Shown: positions 12,537 to 24,388 of the stretch, piece by piece
Layout of the letters: every line of letters begins with the position of its first letter
Numbering within the stretch: the stretch's first letter is position 1
Assembly: GCA_022661535.1 (NCBI GenBank)
Contig: JAKULF010000004.1
Location: forward strand, 4,898,001 to 4,962,000
Origin: Eutypa lata
Lineage: Eukaryota > Ascomycota > Sordariomycetes > Xylariales > Diatrypaceae
Reading direction: 5' to 3'
Length of the DNA stretch: 64,000 bases
The notes under the pieces: model-generated
What the model saw: the letters and a program-made list of their open reading frames with translations, nothing else
Told to the model about the DNA's origin: nothing
Databases searched by the model: none
Made by a program: the position numbers and the translations under genes

Positions 12537-15068
12537 ATGCTATCTAGGCCGAATTCCAGGATTCGGAGGCTAATCCCCGGGCATCGGCGGGCGCGGAGTG
12601 ATTTCGAATCAAAGGCCCAATCTGACAGTGATGAATGCCCCGAGTTAGAAGAAAGGGACAGGCGGAAGGACTCATGGTATATCAGGCGTCCAAAGCAACC
12701 ATTAAAGCCGACCAGGGCTACTAGTGTACGAGGTGCCCATGCTCATGATGTCTTTGGTCCAAACAAGACTCCTCGCTCTTCAGATAGCTCGTTGTGTAGT
12801 TGCGGGCACAATGAGGACTTTGCCTCTCAGTCCAACACTCTAAGAAGGCCATGCCTTTGTATATTATCGTCAAAGAACCGCCGGAGCGACGACTCCTTAC
12901 AGATACCCGGAAATGCGATTTGCGAGGAGGATGGGCACTCATCCGAACGTTCGCCCAAAAGCCGGCATACTGATTCACCTGGTCTCATTAGAAGCAGCGA
13001 AGAATCAGCAGCATCAACTTCATCATCAGATCCTAGAGAAGTCTCGGACCTTATCCCCGAAGAGGATATAGCTAGAAGATCCTCTGAACAGATCGAAACG
13101 CAACTACCGCCCGAAGAATATTCGGACGACATACAGAAGCTCATCCAAGAAGCGGACGAGGCATTCAAAGCGGTTGGCAGCGCCCTAGCCGATGTTAAAA
13201 TAGCACGATATTCATCAAACGAAGACACACCACGAGCTGCCACGTTCGAGGAACCGCCAATGTCCGGTTCATTCGTCGACAGACCGGGCCCGCCTACGCC
13301 TGATATTTCTCCCATCCTACAATCGCCCTTGAGGCCAATACCCCAGCCTCGCGCAAATACGACTTTTATCCCCGGACCAACGCGCAATTCGTCGGTCTCT
13401 AAGAGGAAGAAGTCGAAGAAGCAGATAAAATCGCCCAAGATAAAATCACCCAAGACGGTGAAGGCACGAAAACCTATCGTGAACAAAGCCCCCATCAAGC
13501 ACGCCCCGAGATGGACCCTCACAGAGAATGTCACGGAGCTCTTCTCCGGGCGGCTCTTTAACAAGGTAGAGGCAGACGAGATGTTGACAGAAGCCCAGCT
13601 GGAGGAATTCAAGCGACGCAGACTTTCGGATCTCAAGATACAGCAGGCGAACGAGACCTCGAAATCGCTAGACTCCAAGGCGGCGGCGGCGGGGTCGGCG
13701 TCGGAGGAATCCGAATCCATAGACACGCCGATCGAGCCATTCCATCTCGAAGACCTCCCTTCGCGGATCGGCTCGGCCGGGGTAAAACTCACCGCGGAAA
13801 CGCCGGTAGAGGAGAAGAAGGTCAACCCGACATTCTTCTACGACGACGATCCAGAAACGCCGGACTTCTCGCTAGATAGAGACAGAGACGAGCTATTCCT
13901 GGATGAGCTGTCGTCATCGGCTTCGGCGGGGCTGGAAAACCGGTCAGCGAGCAATGGTGGTGGTAGTAGTAGTGGTAGTGGTAGTGGTAATAGTAGAAGC
14001 CCCTTCACCGTACCGTCCAAGAAGAACCTGAAGGGCCTCATGGCCACGGGGCGCAAGCAGCCGCCGCGGGGCCTCGCGAGCATCCCCGAGGCGGCGGGCT
14101 CGGCACCGCGCACGCCGATGGACGAGCTGTTCCTCGACAAGCAGCAGCAGCAGCTCGGGGGCAACCTGCTGCAGGACAGCGTCGCCGACTCGGACTACGT
14201 GTACCTGCGGTCGTCGCCGTGCACGCTGACGGCGCCGCGGTTCCGCCACGGCCCCATCCGCGTCGCGAAGAGCGACCTGATCCCCGAGCCGTCGCTGGGC
14301 GCCGACGACGGCCTCGACTGGACCGCCTTCCAGATGGCGATCCTGGGCGGCGCCGGGGACTGGAACTCCGAGAGCGACGACACGATCCACCGGCGCACTG
14401 TCGAGGAGATGGACGAGCTCGTCGAGTGGTGGGAGTCGTGGGGCTTCGAGAGTAGCAGGGGTCTGGGCGGGCTCGTCGACAGCGATGAATCCGAGAAACA
14501 GCTCCTGTTACTACAACAACAACAACAGCAGCAGCAGCAGCAGACCCCGCCGAGCCCCACCAGCACCCTCTCCGGTGGCGAGTACTCGGACATCTCCTAC
14601 AACGACATCAAGCAGGACAACCCGTACAGCGCACACCACCGGTGGCAGACGCTGCGGCGGCAGGCAGCGGTGCAAGGCCTGGGCCTGCCGGGTCCCAAGA
14701 CTTCCCTGGACGATGCCGCGGGCGGTCTGAACCGCGACTACCGCGGCCGGCACTCGTCCAAGATCTACGTCCCCGCTTCTGCCGCCTCCGCCCCGCCTCC
14801 CGCCCGACCGTTGCCGCTGCCGCTGGAGCTGGCTGGCACGCCGGCCGACGACAGCCACCTCCAGCAGCCGCGGAAGTTCGCGGACCGCCAGAGCCTCGCC
14901 AGCCTGCCCCAGAGCCCGATGCTGGACCTGCGCGTCATCGGGGGCCCCGACGGCGATGACGTCGACGTCGTCCCCATGGGCTATAACCTCGGCCATGACC
15001 TGGGCGACTTCCTCAAGTGGGAGGCCGAGCATGTGTATGCTTACTCGACGGGAGATGTCATGATGTGA
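12537..15068 (+). CDS. Large disordered protein with poly-Q tract, function unknown
   Basis: Single-exon gene, 843 aa from ATG 12537, the first ATG in frame; the frame stays open upstream without an ATG. Most of the protein is low-complexity: Ser-, Glu-, Asp- and Pro-rich, with a Lys-rich patch (SKRKKSKKQIKSPKIKSPK, about 285-305) that could be a nuclear localisation signal, Ser/Gly runs near 470-485 and a poly-Gln run near residue 659. Two segments look folded and perhaps conserved: PRWTLTENVTELFSGRLFNK and following residues (about 324-361), and DWTAFQMAILGGAGDW..VEEMDELVEWWESWGF (about 594-638), whose acidic, Trp-rich helices may bind a partner. The second half is markedly GC-rich compared with its flanks. 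I do not recognise a named family. Long frames on the opposite strand are shadows of this codon bias. Confidence 0.8.
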   Translation: MLSRPNSRIRRLIPGHRRARSDFESKAQSDSDECPELEERDRRKDSWYIRRPKQPLKPTRATSVRGAHAHDVFGPNKTPRSSDSSLCSCGHNEDFASQSNTLRRPCLCILSSKNRRSDDSLQIPGNAICEEDGHSSERSPKSRHTDSPGLIRSSEESAASTSSSDPREVSDLIPEEDIARRSSEQIETQLPPEEYSDDIQKLIQEADEAFKAVGSALADVKIARYSSNEDTPRAATFEEPPMSGSFVDRPGPPTPDISPILQSPLRPIPQPRANTTFIPGPTRNSSVSKRKKSKKQIKSPKIKSPKTVKARKPIVNKAPIKHAPRWTLTENVTELFSGRLFNKVEADEMLTEAQLEEFKRRRLSDLKIQQANETSKSLDSKAAAAGSASEESESIDTPIEPFHLEDLPSRIGSAGVKLTAETPVEEKKVNPTFFYDDDPETPDFSLDRDRDELFLDELSSSASAGLENRSASNGGGSSSGSGSGNSRSPFTVPSKKNLKGLMATGRKQPPRGLASIPEAAGSAPRTPMDELFLDKQQQQLGGNLLQDSVADSDYVYLRSSPCTLTAPRFRHGPIRVAKSDLIPEPSLGADDGLDWTAFQMAILGGAGDWNSESDDTIHRRTVEEMDELVEWWESWGFESSRGLGGLVDSDESEKQLLLLQQQQQQQQQQTPPSPTSTLSGGEYSDISYNDIKQDNPYSAHHRWQTLRRQAAVQGLGLPGPKTSLDDAAGGLNRDYRGRHSSKIYVPASAASAPPPARPLPLPLELAGTPADDSHLQQPRKFADRQSLASLPQSPMLDLRVIGGPDGDDVDVVPMGYNLGHDLGDFLKWEAEHVYAYSTGDVMM

Positions 15069-18000
15069 AATTGAACCTGAATTATGGAAACATATATATC
15101 AAGTTAGGTACTTACCTCCTACCTGATTAATTGGAAAGGGTTGGGATGATGTGGGGCTGGCCGGTCTGGTGCTTGCTCCCTGCATACCTGTTAATGCAAT
15201 GCGGCAGCACGGTGCCTTGTGGTTGGATGCGAGATTCCCAGCTTCAAGCTGTGCATTCGATCTCGGAACAGAGCCAGATCAGCTAGCTCGCTTTTACGAA
15301 GGAGTAAGAATCGGGATATTATGAATCGGAATTGCATTGGACTGGAGTTAACAACTTGGTGGTATTGGATCGGATCGGATCGGACTGGACGGGCCTGAAC
15401 TGGGCACTTACTACTTTTTGGTTGGGGGGCAACGATCTTTGGAATGAAGTTACGTGTTTTATAGTTACAGCTTGCATAGCGACGAGATACCACCCAATCC
15501 TTTTACGGACTTTAGTTTTTTTTTTTTACTTTACCTACCAACCTACCTACCTACCTACCTAGGTATTCTTCACTTTGTTATAAGGTCTAGGTGTAGACGA
15601 GTATAATGAAAAATTCTATCTGATAAAAATACTTCCGCAATAGTTCACTAGTGTATTCAGAGCCCCGTTTCCCCCTTTTAGTCATTTCACTACCGCAAAA
15701 GTCTCTCCATCTCTTAGGGCTCTCATATCCTAAATATGCGGTTGATTATAAATATCAACAACGTCCTGCATGCGATATTCTGACGGCATCTTCCCACCTC
15801 TGTTGTCGTTTCACTTTCCTACAACGGAAGAACAAAGACGAGCAAAATCATTTACTATTCGAAAATTCTATACAAGGCGAAGAAAGAAACAAACCTCGTT
15901 ATCTGCAGTTTACATATGAGATGTGACCACCAAGTCCTGGAGGGGAGAAAGGAAAGCATAGAAATCATTTCCAACTAGAGTGTAGACCGAGCTATCTTGA
16001 TGCTTAATCAATGACCTTGCCCTCTTCCCTGAGCAGTTATGCTGCTGCATCTTTACAGCCGTCTATAAAGCATGTAACTCCATAGCAGAGATTAGTCAGT
16101 GCGCATAGACAAGGTACATCGCCTTAACTGACCCGGCCTCTTCAACTCTGGCATATTAATAGAATTTAATTTCCCGAGGCTTACCGATTTGAATGCCCCA
16201 TTGCCTATGATAAAGCCTTGTCACGTTTATTAATTTCATGAATTTGAAGGCTATCAGTAGCTCTACCGTAGGGCGTCTTGCTATGGGGAGAGACTTACAC
16301 TAACGGCGCCCAGTGTCTGCCACCAAATATGTTGTACCAATGACCTTGATCCCCCTGATACCACAAGATGTTACAGTCCAGAAAACGACGGTTATCCCGG
16401 TGCACCATCTGCTGTTTATACTTGATGTCTAAGCCTATTTGTTTGCAATATGGGGGAAGGTGCTTGCTGGGGGTTTTCTCTCCACACTGAACAGAGGTGC
16501 TATGAGCCGTCCACGCTACTAAAGTATAGTTATGCATGATGGCTGTCATTCAACAGGTTCACGGTAGCGGGTGGTATTAAAACGTGGATTCTATAGACAG
16601 AGGCTCTTGGTTATTTATATCTAGACTTAAAATCCCTCGTGGCGGACTCTGTTCTGATTAGACTGGCCTGGGAGTGATATCAGAATCAGTTAAATTTTTT
16701 ACGTTATAAAAAGAGTCTTTTCCACTATTACTGGTTCACTGGGCTATGTCAACCCAGTTGCAAATAAGCAACATCAAAGCGATGCATCTTTGATCAGGGG
16801 TATATATATGGAAGCTTGCCTACCTAGTATACTACATCAAGATGCATTGGCAGGATATGGACTTTTTATCATGAGTAGATGCCACAACCTAACGAAATTA
16901 AACTATTTCACGTGACCAAATTTATACCTTGAAAATTGATAAAATTCGACATTATTGTACTATTAATTGACGTGAACTTTATAATGTCGCTATGTTCAAG
17001 TTTTTGCCCCTTGCATTAAATGTGATATTTCTATAGCATTATTTAACTAATATGCTGTATTAACAAAAGTTAATTAATAACTAAGCTATCTTTGCAAAAT
17101 ATCTTCCTTGGCGAATACTCGTGGTGCAGCATGAAAAGCTCCCTATGAGAGGTCTTCGAGGAAATAAGTACAAGGACCACAATGACTACAGCATTGTCGC
17201 CCAGTAGTACTATGAACCTCTTGCTCAACATTCTTAATACCTGGTTAATTTATCTGATACTCTTTTACTTAGAGCTTATCTTTATCAAGGCTTTGATGCT
17301 TCTGTCACGTGATTTTTTACAACCTCCGTTGTATAACAATACCATTCCATTGTTCCATAATTTGACTTGCCAATTTCTCATTTACAATCTCGCGTATTCA
17401 TACATTTTTATAGATATATAGCCTAGTCTATAGCTGCCTTTTGGTTCAGAATATCGGATATGTCATATTTACTCACCGACAATGTGACAACCCTCGAACC
17501 GGCTCTCTGCATTGTGCGCGTAAGCATGGACATTCCATAACTTAGAAGGCCATGGACTTGTATTGATTTTGTGGTAGTACCAGAGAACGTTTCCTCAGAA
17601 AGTAGATAAACTTTCTTGAACAACTGTCATTATTCCCCAAGCAACCAATGAAATCCCCAGGAAAGCTGACTAGGTTCACCTACACAAGATGAGACTATGC
17701 AACGAGCCGCTTTTTCGATCTCATGCAGCTAACCATACTGCGACCCGAACGCCGACAATAACAACGGTCTTACACAATGGCTTATTTTATACCAGTATCT
17801 AGATAAACTATGAAACGGGCAAAATTTTCTATGCTTTTTAGAGCTACTAATTCATGACGGGGCTCTCACATGCGCCCCGGCTTTTTGACTCAACAACCCT
17901 CCGGTCCCCCCCCAGGGATTATGTTATGTTGTATAAATACCAAAATTTCAGTCACTGGTTTTACGCTGCCAAGTCAATGACCCAAGAATCCTGCGGCGTG

Positions 18001-18793
18001 TCATTATGCTTGCTGCCGGGGGCTTGACGTGATGGCTTTTCCTAGTGGAGTTTCGATAGACCGATGTTCGGTCATAATATGTACAGATCATCAGCATCAT
18101 GTTAGATGGTTGTTTAAGATATCTTCGAGACTCGTGAGTGCTATTAAAACCTCAGAGTGTGGGTGCTGGCTATCACTTTATGAGTACGAAATATTAGTTG
18201 GTATGCCAGCTTTTCCCAGATTGTATTTTGCGTGGCAAACGTAAGGGGCTTGCTAGCGCGCTCAGATTTAACACATCAGTGTCCCATTGGACGGGTCTTT
18301 ACATTAAATTGGCTAGATTTGTCTAAAAGAAATCCGAGGAATAACTTGGATATACACGTCCCCTGACTCCAGCGTCCACACGTTGCCGAATGGCCGAGTA
18401 TTCAAAGCTACATCCTGGAACGAGATAAAGACTTGTGATTGGTGGGTAGGTCGGATTATCGCTTAGGTATCATATGCAGGAATCCCGTTCCTGTACGCTT
18501 GATTTCTTCTGTTCCAACGTAAATGATTATTAATGATACTAGTCTCCTAAGAAGAGGTATTTTATTTTATTTTAAAAATTATCTTCTCATTAACACACCA
18601 TTCTAAGAAGTCTGTACAGTACAAAAAGGCGTTGCGTAACGTTTCTCGTTGTGACTATAACCAAACTATTATATAAACTCCCATCCCCCACGGGCTCTTG
18701 GCAAAAATAGCGGTATTAACGTCGAAGACGAATAAAATAGTGGCTTTCATTCCCGAGGAATATTGTCAAAGGGTACTACGTCATATATAAACA
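15069..18793. other. AT-rich intergenic region (3.7 kb)
   Basis: No gene is firmly supported. It becomes distinctly AT-rich from about 16.6 to 18.7 kb. There is a TACC/ACCT tandem stretch at about 15533-15560 and a T run near 15519. An 84-codon minus-strand frame with a nearby TATA-like box (16295-16549) is described under findings. A short inverted repeat (CGACATTAT / ATAATGTCG) lies near 16948-16988. Confidence 0.55.
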
Positions 18794-19043
18794 ATGCCTC
18801 CGCATCACTACGAGTTCTGGAAATGCGTAAGTCATCATTGAACTAAAACCATTGCCACCTTTTCACTAACCCATGCTTGAACAGTGTCGATGCAGTCAAG
18901 TTAACCATCGAACGATTCCGAATTGCCAGTACTGCCGTATTGGAAGGTGTGGAACCTGTTATATGGACTGGACAAGGGCTCATCAAACGTCAACCGTTGC
19001 TGTTACAGCTATCACGAGGTACTTATCATGTCTCGTCACATAA
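18794..19043 (+). CDS. Tiny Cys-rich zinc-ribbon-like protein
   Basis: Two exons, 18794-18826 and 18885-19043, joined over a consensus 58-nt intron (GTAAGT, a CACTAAC branch-like site, ACAG) give 63 aa. The protein begins MPPHHYEFWKC and has three CxxC pairs: C11-x2-C14, C25-x2-C28 and C33-x2-C36, in the order WKCCRC..CQYC..CGTC. Aromatic-Trp-Lys-Cys followed by paired cysteines is the pattern of small fungal zinc-ribbon proteins that resemble RanBP2-type fingers; zinc binding is inferred from that. The splice junction falls exactly between two cysteine codons of the motif, which argues that the intron is real. A TATATAA sequence lies only a few bases before the ATG. The C-terminal half has no recognisable feature. 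It might be a fragment of a larger gene. Confidence 0.55.
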
Positions 19044-19734
19044 GATCTATGGAACCAACTAATGACTTCATAAGACCTATGTCCTCTAAATAAGGTACTT
19101 GTGGTACAGACTGTCATTTTTGCGGCGCGGCAGATAGGAATCTTCGTGGTCATAGTAGGATTCTCGAGTGAAATTTAGTATCCTACAAGAAATTCCTCGG
19201 ATTGGAACATCCACGTCTTGGTTGGGTTGATAAAGCTACGGGAGGCTTAATGTATAAAGTAAGCCTTATATATTAATATGGCCCTTAGAGCGTCTTAGAT
19301 AAAGTTTAAAATGAACCAAACCGATTTTGAAATTATAAATGAAATGAAAATGACAAGATTTGGCAATGAACATGGTTTTCTATGGGACGTTTCTTTAGTA
19401 TAGGCAGTACAAAAATTAATCGGTAGTATCACCTTTTTCATACAGTAGCTATAAGTTTCCGAGTAGACTAAGCTTCCTCGAGCTCGTGAGAATGACACTT
19501 ATGTGTTGGTTGATACCTTACAATATACAATATAATCCCGTGTCATACAATGTGTCTGAATACTAATTCTCCTTAGTGTTTTCTTGACTGGATGCTTAAC
19601 TCCTGAATTGCCATGATACTGATATTAAACTGGAAAATGTATAGTTATATTACTCTTGCTTCATTTTTTAATCGAATCAGAAAATTGAATCACCTTTGGA
19701 TCTGACCATTGTCCCATTAGAGTAACAACCGCAC

Positions 19735-21732
19735 TCAATCTATCCACGAACCTGGTATCTCTAGAAATCCATCTTCATTCTCTGGTAACCCCGTGTCCCT
19801 GGTACGGCAAGGTCTTTCTGAGTGTTTGTTCCCAGAGCCTTGTGGTTTTTGTCGCATCCATCCCCTCAAATTTGGCACGGAGTTGAATGAAAATGGCCAA
19901 TATTTCTTCCAGTCCTGCTCAGTGGCTACTAAATACATCAAAGTAGGTGAAAAACACTCGTCGTCTCCAAAAGCAACAAACTCTTTTAGTGCTTCTTCAC
20001 ATGGGCCGGGGAAGTCTCCTTTCCAAGATATAATGACTGTAATATCGCCTTGCTCCTCAAGCCTCATCTTCCTCTTCCGTATACCCCTTTCCTTCCAACT
20101 GTCCAACCTTTGATGCGCTTGATACAGTTGTGTCTCAGTATGGAGGTAACGTGCTGTGTCCACACCACATGACTGCAAGATAGGCACCCAGCGCCGGATT
20201 ATGTCTTCGGTTGTCAGAGGATGAAAAGTCTGTATCCAGTTTCCTAATAAAGTGCTATGCTCCTGATCGCAGTAATGTATATTGGCTCCATTGTGGATTG
20301 ATCGGATCATAAGGTTCTCCCAATATTTGCTTTGGATTTCCCATTCCGCTGAAATTGTCTCATACCCGTAGGCTTCAATGGTATCTACCATAATCGTTGC
20401 CCAGACAGTAGCTTGGACGTATAAGACAGATCCATGCCATTCTGTTAATACCAGGCAAGTTTTATGCCAACTCTGAGCAGTATACCATTCGAATTGTGAG
20501 GGGGCATATAGAACATGTTCTGCATCCGGAAAGATAACATCGACTGCACATTCGGTAAGATCAGCCTTCGAACAAAGCAGTTGGAATGCGTCCTGGGTGG
20601 ATTTATCCCATGATGCACTACATAGATGATCAGCAAATCCCAACCCTATAAGTGAGTTAACGAATGTTTACCAGAGCTCTACATTATTACTGTCCACGGA
20701 GGAACCCTGTAGCGCAAGCCAGGTCACTGCAACTTCATCCAAGCATAATTGTGCCAACTAATATACGTGATCAGTCATATCAAATCAACTATTTACTAGT
20801 TGAATTCGGAAAGGTTAGGAAAATCTTGACTTACAAGTAGAAGAGACTTCCCGTCTGCAGTATAGCTATCCAGTGTCACGGTGCGATTTTCAAGCATACG
20901 GCGAAAACTGATTAAGTCTTTGTCGAAGAAAATCTGTCGCAATGTGAATTCTGTCTGCTGGTCGACAATATGAATTTGCTTGGCCGTGAAAGGTGTCTGG
21001 CGGTTGGTTGCAATTACAACCTGAAATTCGAAGCACCAGGAAAGGAAAGAAGGCCGAATATAACATCTGCGCACCTCCTCAACCCGTTGGTCACCTGTGG
21101 AATATGTTGCCTTTGGCTTGCAACGTTTTACTTTTTCTTCCTTTATCACGATAGTGAATCCGCCGAAAACTCCACATGACAGCCACTTTCTAGAAGATTT
21201 CGATATAAGAACTCTCTCATTATCCTGCAACGATAATATCTCAAGTTCACTTCTTGGACATGAAATCTGTGCCGTTCCCAAGTTTTCGCCTATTGTTTGC
21301 TGTTCTTGCGAGGTGTCCCTTTCTACTAATACCCCTGGATTAAACGAGGGCGCTGCATCATCAAGAAACACCATCAGCTCTCTTGACACACTGTACAAAA
21401 TATCAATAATGAATTAGTCTACACCGTATTGAACTAAGGTGCTGAAGAAGTAGCTTACCCTGGACGCAGACTCAGAGTGACGTTCAGAATAGCAATCGAG
21501 CCATAGAACTTGCGTTCGAGGGTTTCAATATATCCCTGCTTACAGGCCATCCGGAACTGTGCCCATGCTCGCGATAATGGACGTTTTTCTTGATGCACTT
21601 TTTTTGCCTTTGAAGTAATACTTTCGATGTGGCCGACGATATCTAGTCACATGGCAAGTGAAGTATACACAGACTCCGAGTATTGTTGACTCCAATAGCG
21701 ACGACGCTAGCAACCCCGCTGATGGGATCCAT
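19735..21732 (-). CDS. Ankyrin/STAND-like fungal protein, N-terminus unclear or truncated
   Basis: Four exons splice cleanly: 21642-21459, 21390-20835, 20757-20691 and 20645-19735, with consensus introns between them and about 570 aa encoded. The first has a helical segment (RPLSRAWAQFRMACKQGYIETLERKFYG.., here shortened) typical of the N-terminal region of fungal ankyrin/NACHT-type proteins. Exon 2 ends in an ankyrin-like unit (FDKDLISFRRMLENRTVTLD..DGKSLL) and the last exon lacks clear repeats. An ATG at 21732 opens with MDPISGVASVVAI, the usual start of this family, but only about 90 bp separate it from exon 1, and no normal-length consensus intron joins them in the right phase without losing family residues. 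Roughly 70-80 residues seem missing, so a deletion or pseudogene is possible. Family members are often linked to heterokaryon incompatibility or innate immunity; no function is shown here. Confidence 0.55.
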
Positions 21733-23260
21733 ATCATGAGATATATATGAGAAAATATTACTATAGACAAGGAAATGAGGACGGATATTATCGGGCATTT
21801 CCCACAGCGGTGCACGATTGAAGACCTGAAACATATATAAGGCTCCATATACACTAAGTATTATGCCCGTCTTACATGCTACAATAAACTAATTGTTCTC
21901 GATTTCTCGCACATTCATACCAACTTCCTTATTAACTATAGATGAGAGGATGTTCTAGCCGACAGAGCCACTTTGCGCATGTCAGAGTTGCACTCTGCAG
22001 CAGCTGTTCTGGTGGGGAGCATAGCCAAATCAAAATCCAGTAACCACCCTCTCCCAATCAGAAGAAGGGGTTTCCCTAAGAAAGTAGGCACATGTCATAC
22101 ATACTGTTGCATTCAAGTTAAGGCAGATGCAATACTCATTGGTTATGTGCCCTGAAGTGCTTTGCGCGGGGCGTAAGGCATAATTAGCCATGTAGAATCC
22201 ATATCTGATAAGTGACCATCCGAAGTCCATATATACAACTGACCGTATATATTTGAAGTTTAAATGTCGGGTGAGTTACATATATGGCGAAAATGCCGTT
22301 GAAGGCTTGCTGATCATGTCCATATTCTTCTATCGAATGCGACATAAACAGTCGACCGGAACTCCTAATGCAACCCCCCTTATTTTCACGTTTGCCCGAC
22401 TTGGCTTGACTTATGCTGTAAGAAAAAAGAAGGCTTAGCCGCCCTTCTGACATGCTTTGAACACAGTACACTGTTTGAGAATCGTCATATCTTAGGTAAT
22501 ATCATCTCCAAAAAAGAAACTAATGAAGAAAACGAGCCGGTTAGTAATTAATTAGACTGTTGCCATATTTGCTCTAAACTAGAACATTGTATAATGGGCA
22601 AATTAATCACCATAACCCAGGATACCCGAGCTCATACGCTGTGTATAATATGCCCCTTCTCTTACTAAGATAGTTTCTATCCCTACTTTATTATGAGTCT
22701 AATATGGTGTCGCTAATGTTGACAGGAAGCATGATTGTGACCTATCATTAGTACAATGATGTCAGTAGCGATGATCTACATAGCTGAGACGAGTAAATAG
22801 CTTTAACTAGTCGCAGATTTCCTAACCGTAATGAATTTAAAAGAAGGAGATTCAGGATCACAGAAATATTCTACGTTTGAGGTGGTGTTATTTGTACAAC
22901 CCCTAGATATTAGCGTTGCGTGCGACATTGTGCTTATTCATTGCTGCCTATTCAATTCTTTCATCTACACATTTTGAATGAGATTCACTCCAAACTTTCC
23001 ACCAGTATAGGTCATTCTCCCCAAAGGCTAATGGTGAAGTGGTTCAACCGCTCAAAGTTTCGTGCTCACATCAACCTTATTTCACATTTCTTTTCATGTC
23101 CTAAGTTAACAAGCCCCCTGTGGTTCATCAATCCCGAAAGGCGGTCAGTGATCGCCAATTTTCTTGAAACTCCACCATAACAAACTGGTATGTACGTTTT
23201 ACACTCTAGCAGTTGACGGTTAAACTCCTGATGCACTTAAAACCTACAATCACAGGCCTA
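21733..23260. other. Intergenic region upstream of GH43 gene
   Basis: No supported gene. The 3' splice-like ATCACAG at 23250-23256 just before the GH43 start could indicate a 5' UTR intron or an unrecognised first exon. Otherwise AT-rich sequence without visible repeats. Confidence 0.5.
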
Positions 23261-24388
23261 ATGTATGACAACACGATCTTGACCCTCACCATGAGGAGCA
23301 CCCCGGACCCTTTTATAATCCGCAACGGGGCCGATTACTATTTCGTATGTAACAGTTTTTCTTGTGGGGCCCTAAAGCCATGCTAATACTGGTGCTAGAC
23401 ATTTACGGCGGGAAATAGGATTGAGATATGGTGCTCGCAAAGTCTTGTTGATTTTGAGAACTCTTCAAGCAAGCTCGTGGTTTGGTACGAAAGTTGCTTT
23501 GTAATTAGGGTATTAAAAACTGATAGACAAGCGTAGGACTCCACCCGGTGGTACCGACCACTCGGCCGGTCTATGGGCCCCAGAGCTACACTGTCTCCGC
23601 GGCCGGTGGTACGTCTACTACGCCGCAGCGAATGCATCGCGCGGTAACAAGAGCCATCGGATGTACGTCCTCGGGGGCCCGCCCGCTGGCGAGAACCCCT
23701 GCCAAGGAGAGTGGGAGTTCCTTGGGCGCATCCGCGGGACGCCAGATCAGTGGGCCATCGACGGAACCGTGTTCGAGTTAAGCAATGCCCTCTACTTCGT
23801 GTATTCGGGCTGGCCGCTTAACAACGACAATGACTCTGACTTGGTGCAGGAGCTATTCATTGTCAAGCTCGAGGATCCGATCACGACTCGCGGCGCACCC
23901 GTCATGATCTGCCGCCCTGAGCATCGCTGGGAACTCACCCGTGACGGGAATGGTGACCATGGCATTAATGAGGGACCGCAGTTCCTGAGCTCACCGGATG
24001 GGAGCTGGAAGGGTCTCGTATATTCATGCGCAGGGAGCTGGACTTCTGAATATAAGATGGCAACGCTAGAGGTAACCAAAGACCCCCGAACAACTCCCAA
24101 ACCTCGTTAAGACATCGATGAAGAGTCAACTGTTAATTCCAGATGTTGCAGTACACGGGCGGAAATCCGATGGATCCACCGTCGTGGTGCAAAGGTTCGG
24201 AGCCCCTGGCCATGACCAGAGATCCGATAGCAGGCCCGTGGGGTCCGGGTCATGGAAGTTTCCTCAACTTTGAAGGCAAGGTAGCAGCGATTTTTCACGC
24301 TACAGATACCCCAACCGACGGGTGGAATAATCGTAAGGCTCGAATGCAAAGTGTCATATTTACGAATGACGGCCCTTTCAGTGAGTAA
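23261..24388 (+). CDS. Glycoside hydrolase family 43 (arabinofuranosidase/xylosidase type)
   Basis: Predicted to remove arabinose or xylose side groups from plant polysaccharides. Four exons, 23261-23344, 23399-23484, 23537-24071 and 24143-24388, all splice in phase and encode 316 aa. The five-bladed beta-propeller landmarks are present: base Asp in TPDPFIIR (D16), WAPELH (about 70-75), pKa-modulating Asp in WAIDGTVF (D132) and catalytic acid Glu in INEGPQFL (E202). No signal peptide is seen at the proposed ATG, and an acceptor-like sequence just upstream leaves room for an additional 5' exon; as drawn the enzyme would be intracellular, as some GH43 members with bacterial-like sequences are. 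The final exon reads VIFTNDGPFSE then stop. It is flanked by an ankyrin-type gene and a Fic gene in AT-rich DNA. Exact substrate cannot be decided from sequence alone. Confidence 0.85.

Noticed and set aside
12827..13825. 332-codon minus-strand open frame
   Set aside because: It lies wholly inside the disordered protein gene on the opposite strand; its Ser/Leu-biased translation mirrors the sense codons and has no family pattern.
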